From: CAZZBK01 sp964652155
GTDB taxonomy: Bacteria > Planctomycetota > Planctomycetia > Pirellulales > PNKZ01
Assembly: GCA_964652155.1 (NCBI GenBank)
Contig: CAZZBK010000137.1
Location: forward strand, 1-15,890
Direction: 5' to 3'
Length of the DNA stretch: 15,890 bases
Position 1 is the first letter of the stretch. Each line of letters begins with the position of its first letter. Below, piece by piece: positions 14,513 to 15,890 of the stretch. The notes below the pieces were generated by a model, which made no database searches, had not been told where the DNA came from, and saw nothing but the letters and a program-made list of their open reading frames with translations. Made by a program: the position numbers and the translations under genes.

Positions 14513-14533
14513 TGTCGAACCAGGCTGTGAGCT

Positions 14534-15865
14534 TTACACTCGACAATCGGCGAAGGCCTGCTCGAGTGCCGCGCGGGCGGCGCGCCCCTTGTCTCCCGCG
14601 ACGATCACGTTCACGCGCACCTCGCTCGTGTTGCTCATCTCGACGTTGATGTGAGCATCGGCCAGCGAACGGAACATGCGGATCGCCACGCCGGTGTGGC
14701 TGCGCATGCCAATGCCCGAAACCGACAGCTTGGCCACTTCGTTGAGCGTCGTCACGGGCCCGCAGTTGAACTGGGCGGCCAATTGCGCGGCCACCTGCAC
14801 GGCCTTGGCGCGGTCGGTTCGCGGCACGGTGAAGCTGAGGTTGGCGCGGCCGTCGCGGCCGAAGCTCTGCACGATCATGTCGACGAAAATGCCCCCCGCG
14901 GCGATCTGCTCGAACACCTGGGCCGCCACGCCCGGGGTGTCGGGCACGCGGGCAATCGTCACGCTGGCCTGGCTCTCGTCGAGTTCGACATCCTCGACCG
15001 TCAGGTCCTCCATGCCTTGCAGGCGACGGACCACGGCGGCGGGGTCTTTTTGTCGACTCGCACTCGACGAGGCTGCTGGCGCGTTGGTGGCGGCCGGCGG
15101 AGTGTCGAGCTGAAACGCCTTGTGGACGGTGCGCAGGGCTTCGAGCCCCTGCTCGCGCGAGACCAGCACCGAGATTTTGATCTCGCTCGTGGTGATCATC
15201 TGGATGTTCACGCCCGCGGTGGCCAGTGAGCGGAACATCTTTTCGGCCACGCCGGTTTGCTCGGCCATGCCGAGGCCGACGACCGAGACCTTCGAGACGT
15301 TGTCGTCGTGCGTGACCCCTTCGGCGGCGAGTTCGTCGGCCGCCTCTTGGGCCGCTTGCAACGTTTCGCGCAGGTCGTCCTTGAGCACGGTGAACGAGAT
15401 GTCGGCCCGTTCGTCGGCTCCGACGTTCTGCACGATCATGTCGACCGAGACGTTGCGGGCGGCGATTTTCGAGAACAGCGCGTGGCTCGCGCCGGGCTTG
15501 TCGGGCACGCCGAGCACCGTGACGCGGGCTTCGCTTTTGACGAGCGTGGCACCGCACACCGCCGCGCCGGTGGTCTCGGCATCGAGGACAATCATCGAGC
15601 CGGGAATATCGGTGAAGCTGCTCCGCACATGGATCGGCACATCGAACTTCTTGGCAAACTCGATCGAGCGGCTGTGCATCACCCCCGCGCCCAGGCTGGC
15701 CAGTTCGAGCATCTCGTCGTAGCTGATTTGTTTAACCTTGCGGGCTTCGGCGACGATGCGTGGGTCGGTGGTGTAGACGCCGTCGACGTCGGTGTAGATT
15801 TCGCAGGCGTCGGCACCGAGCACGGCCGCCAGGGCGACTGCCGTGGTGTCGCTGCCGTTTTTGCT
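14534..15865 (-). CDS. lysC: Aspartokinase with four ACT domains, N-terminus missing (partial)
   Basis: Aspartokinase phosphorylates L-aspartate, the first step towards lysine, threonine and methionine (and diaminopimelate). Visible here are the end of the kinase domain, GSDTTAVALAA, then GADACEIYTDVDGVYTTDPR and the LASLGAGVMHSRSIEFA block, followed by the regulatory half. Four ACT domains can be seen, at roughly 15526-15329, 15295-15110, 14965-14774 and 14737-14543. They form two pairs (VTVLGVPDKPG + VSVVGLGMAEQTG; VTIARVPDTPG + LSVSGIGMRSHTG) joined by an Ala/Ser/Pro-rich linker. Most bacterial enzymes have two ACT domains, while some cyanobacterial ones have four. Just upstream of GSDTT an in-frame TAG (15868-15866) sits in a 30-bp segment that repeats GTCGCTGCCG. 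The frame therefore breaks at the window edge, either by an end-of-contig error or by real disruption. Confidence 0.85.
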   Translation of the reverse strand, partial: SKNGSDTTAVALAAVLGADACEIYTDVDGVYTTDPRIVAEARKVKQISYDEMLELASLGAGVMHSRSIEFAKKFDVPIHVRSSFTDIPGSMIVLDAETTGAAVCGATLVKSEARVTVLGVPDKPGASHALFSKIAARNVSVDMIVQNVGADERADISFTVLKDDLRETLQAAQEAADELAAEGVTHDDNVSKVSVVGLGMAEQTGVAEKMFRSLATAGVNIQMITTSEIKISVLVSREQGLEALRTVHKAFQLDTPPAATNAPAASSSASRQKDPAAVVRRLQGMEDLTVEDVELDESQASVTIARVPDTPGVAAQVFEQIAAGGIFVDMIVQSFGRDGRANLSFTVPRTDRAKAVQVAAQLAAQFNCGPVTTLNEVAKLSVSGIGMRSHTGVAIRMFRSLADAHINVEMSNTSEVRVNVIVAGDKGRAARAALEQAFADCRV

Positions 15866-15890
15866 CTACGCACACCCGTCGCTGCCGGCG

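Larger units (their letters stand above)
13975..14533. other. Non-coding gap upstream of the exported protein gene, REP elements at its right end
   Basis: The 559-bp gap has no convincing gene. About 380 bp (13975-14357) show neither repeats nor a clear promoter, although the leader of the exported protein gene must lie here. The right part holds one paired REP-type element (14358-14453) and one single arm (14480-14512) immediately after the aspartokinase stop. Confidence 0.55.

Overview
The window is GC-rich bacterial chromosomal DNA. Its gene content points to a planctomycete, probably Pirellulales-like. The evidence is a stand-alone type IV pilin-like protein with a long GFTLLELLVVVAILAIIAGL N-terminus, a Cys-cluster protein of a kind I associate with planctomycetes, a Tyr/Pro-rich exported protein, a TPR-GT41 glycosyltransferase, a beta-helix protein with an amidotransferase-like tail, poor Shine-Dalgarno sites, and many interspersed palindromic repeats. 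No rRNA or other taxonomic marker is present, so this placement is an inference.

Layout. 1-450 (-): N-terminal part of an exported SH3-like/TPR protein that runs off the left edge. 663-1697 (+): xylose isomerase-type TIM barrel with all metal ligands. 1767-2942 (-): RNase D with an HRDC domain. 3072-3418: perfect 171-bp tandem duplication carrying REP-type elements. 3596-4956 (+): two adjacent paralogous integral-membrane methyltransferases (ICMT/PEMT type). 4957-5376: repeat-filled gap with a terminator. 5377-6237 (-): pilin-like protein. 6496-7068 (-): Cys-rich small protein with a strong promoter. 7419-10133 (+): large secreted beta-helix protein. 10152-10841 (-): LmbE/BshB1-type deacetylase. 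10976-13147 (-): TPR/GT41 glycosyltransferase. 13240-13974 (-): Tyr/Pro-rich exported protein. 14358-14512: REP elements. 14534 to the right edge (-): aspartokinase with four ACT domains, whose N-terminus is missing or disrupted at the window end.

The genes are mostly single units on alternating strands, not one operon or pathway. Housekeeping functions (RNase D, aspartokinase, deacetylase) are mixed with exported or surface proteins. The only tight unit is the methyltransferase pair, with 2 nt between stop and start. I found no phage, plasmid, CRISPR, toxin-antitoxin or other defence system.

The most notable signal is non-coding. At least five unrelated families of short palindromic repeats fill the long gaps. 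One family has arms whose stems differ by compensating changes. Another hairpin lies just after the stop codon of two unrelated genes, in the same sense each time. A third supplies the first codons of the second methyltransferase.
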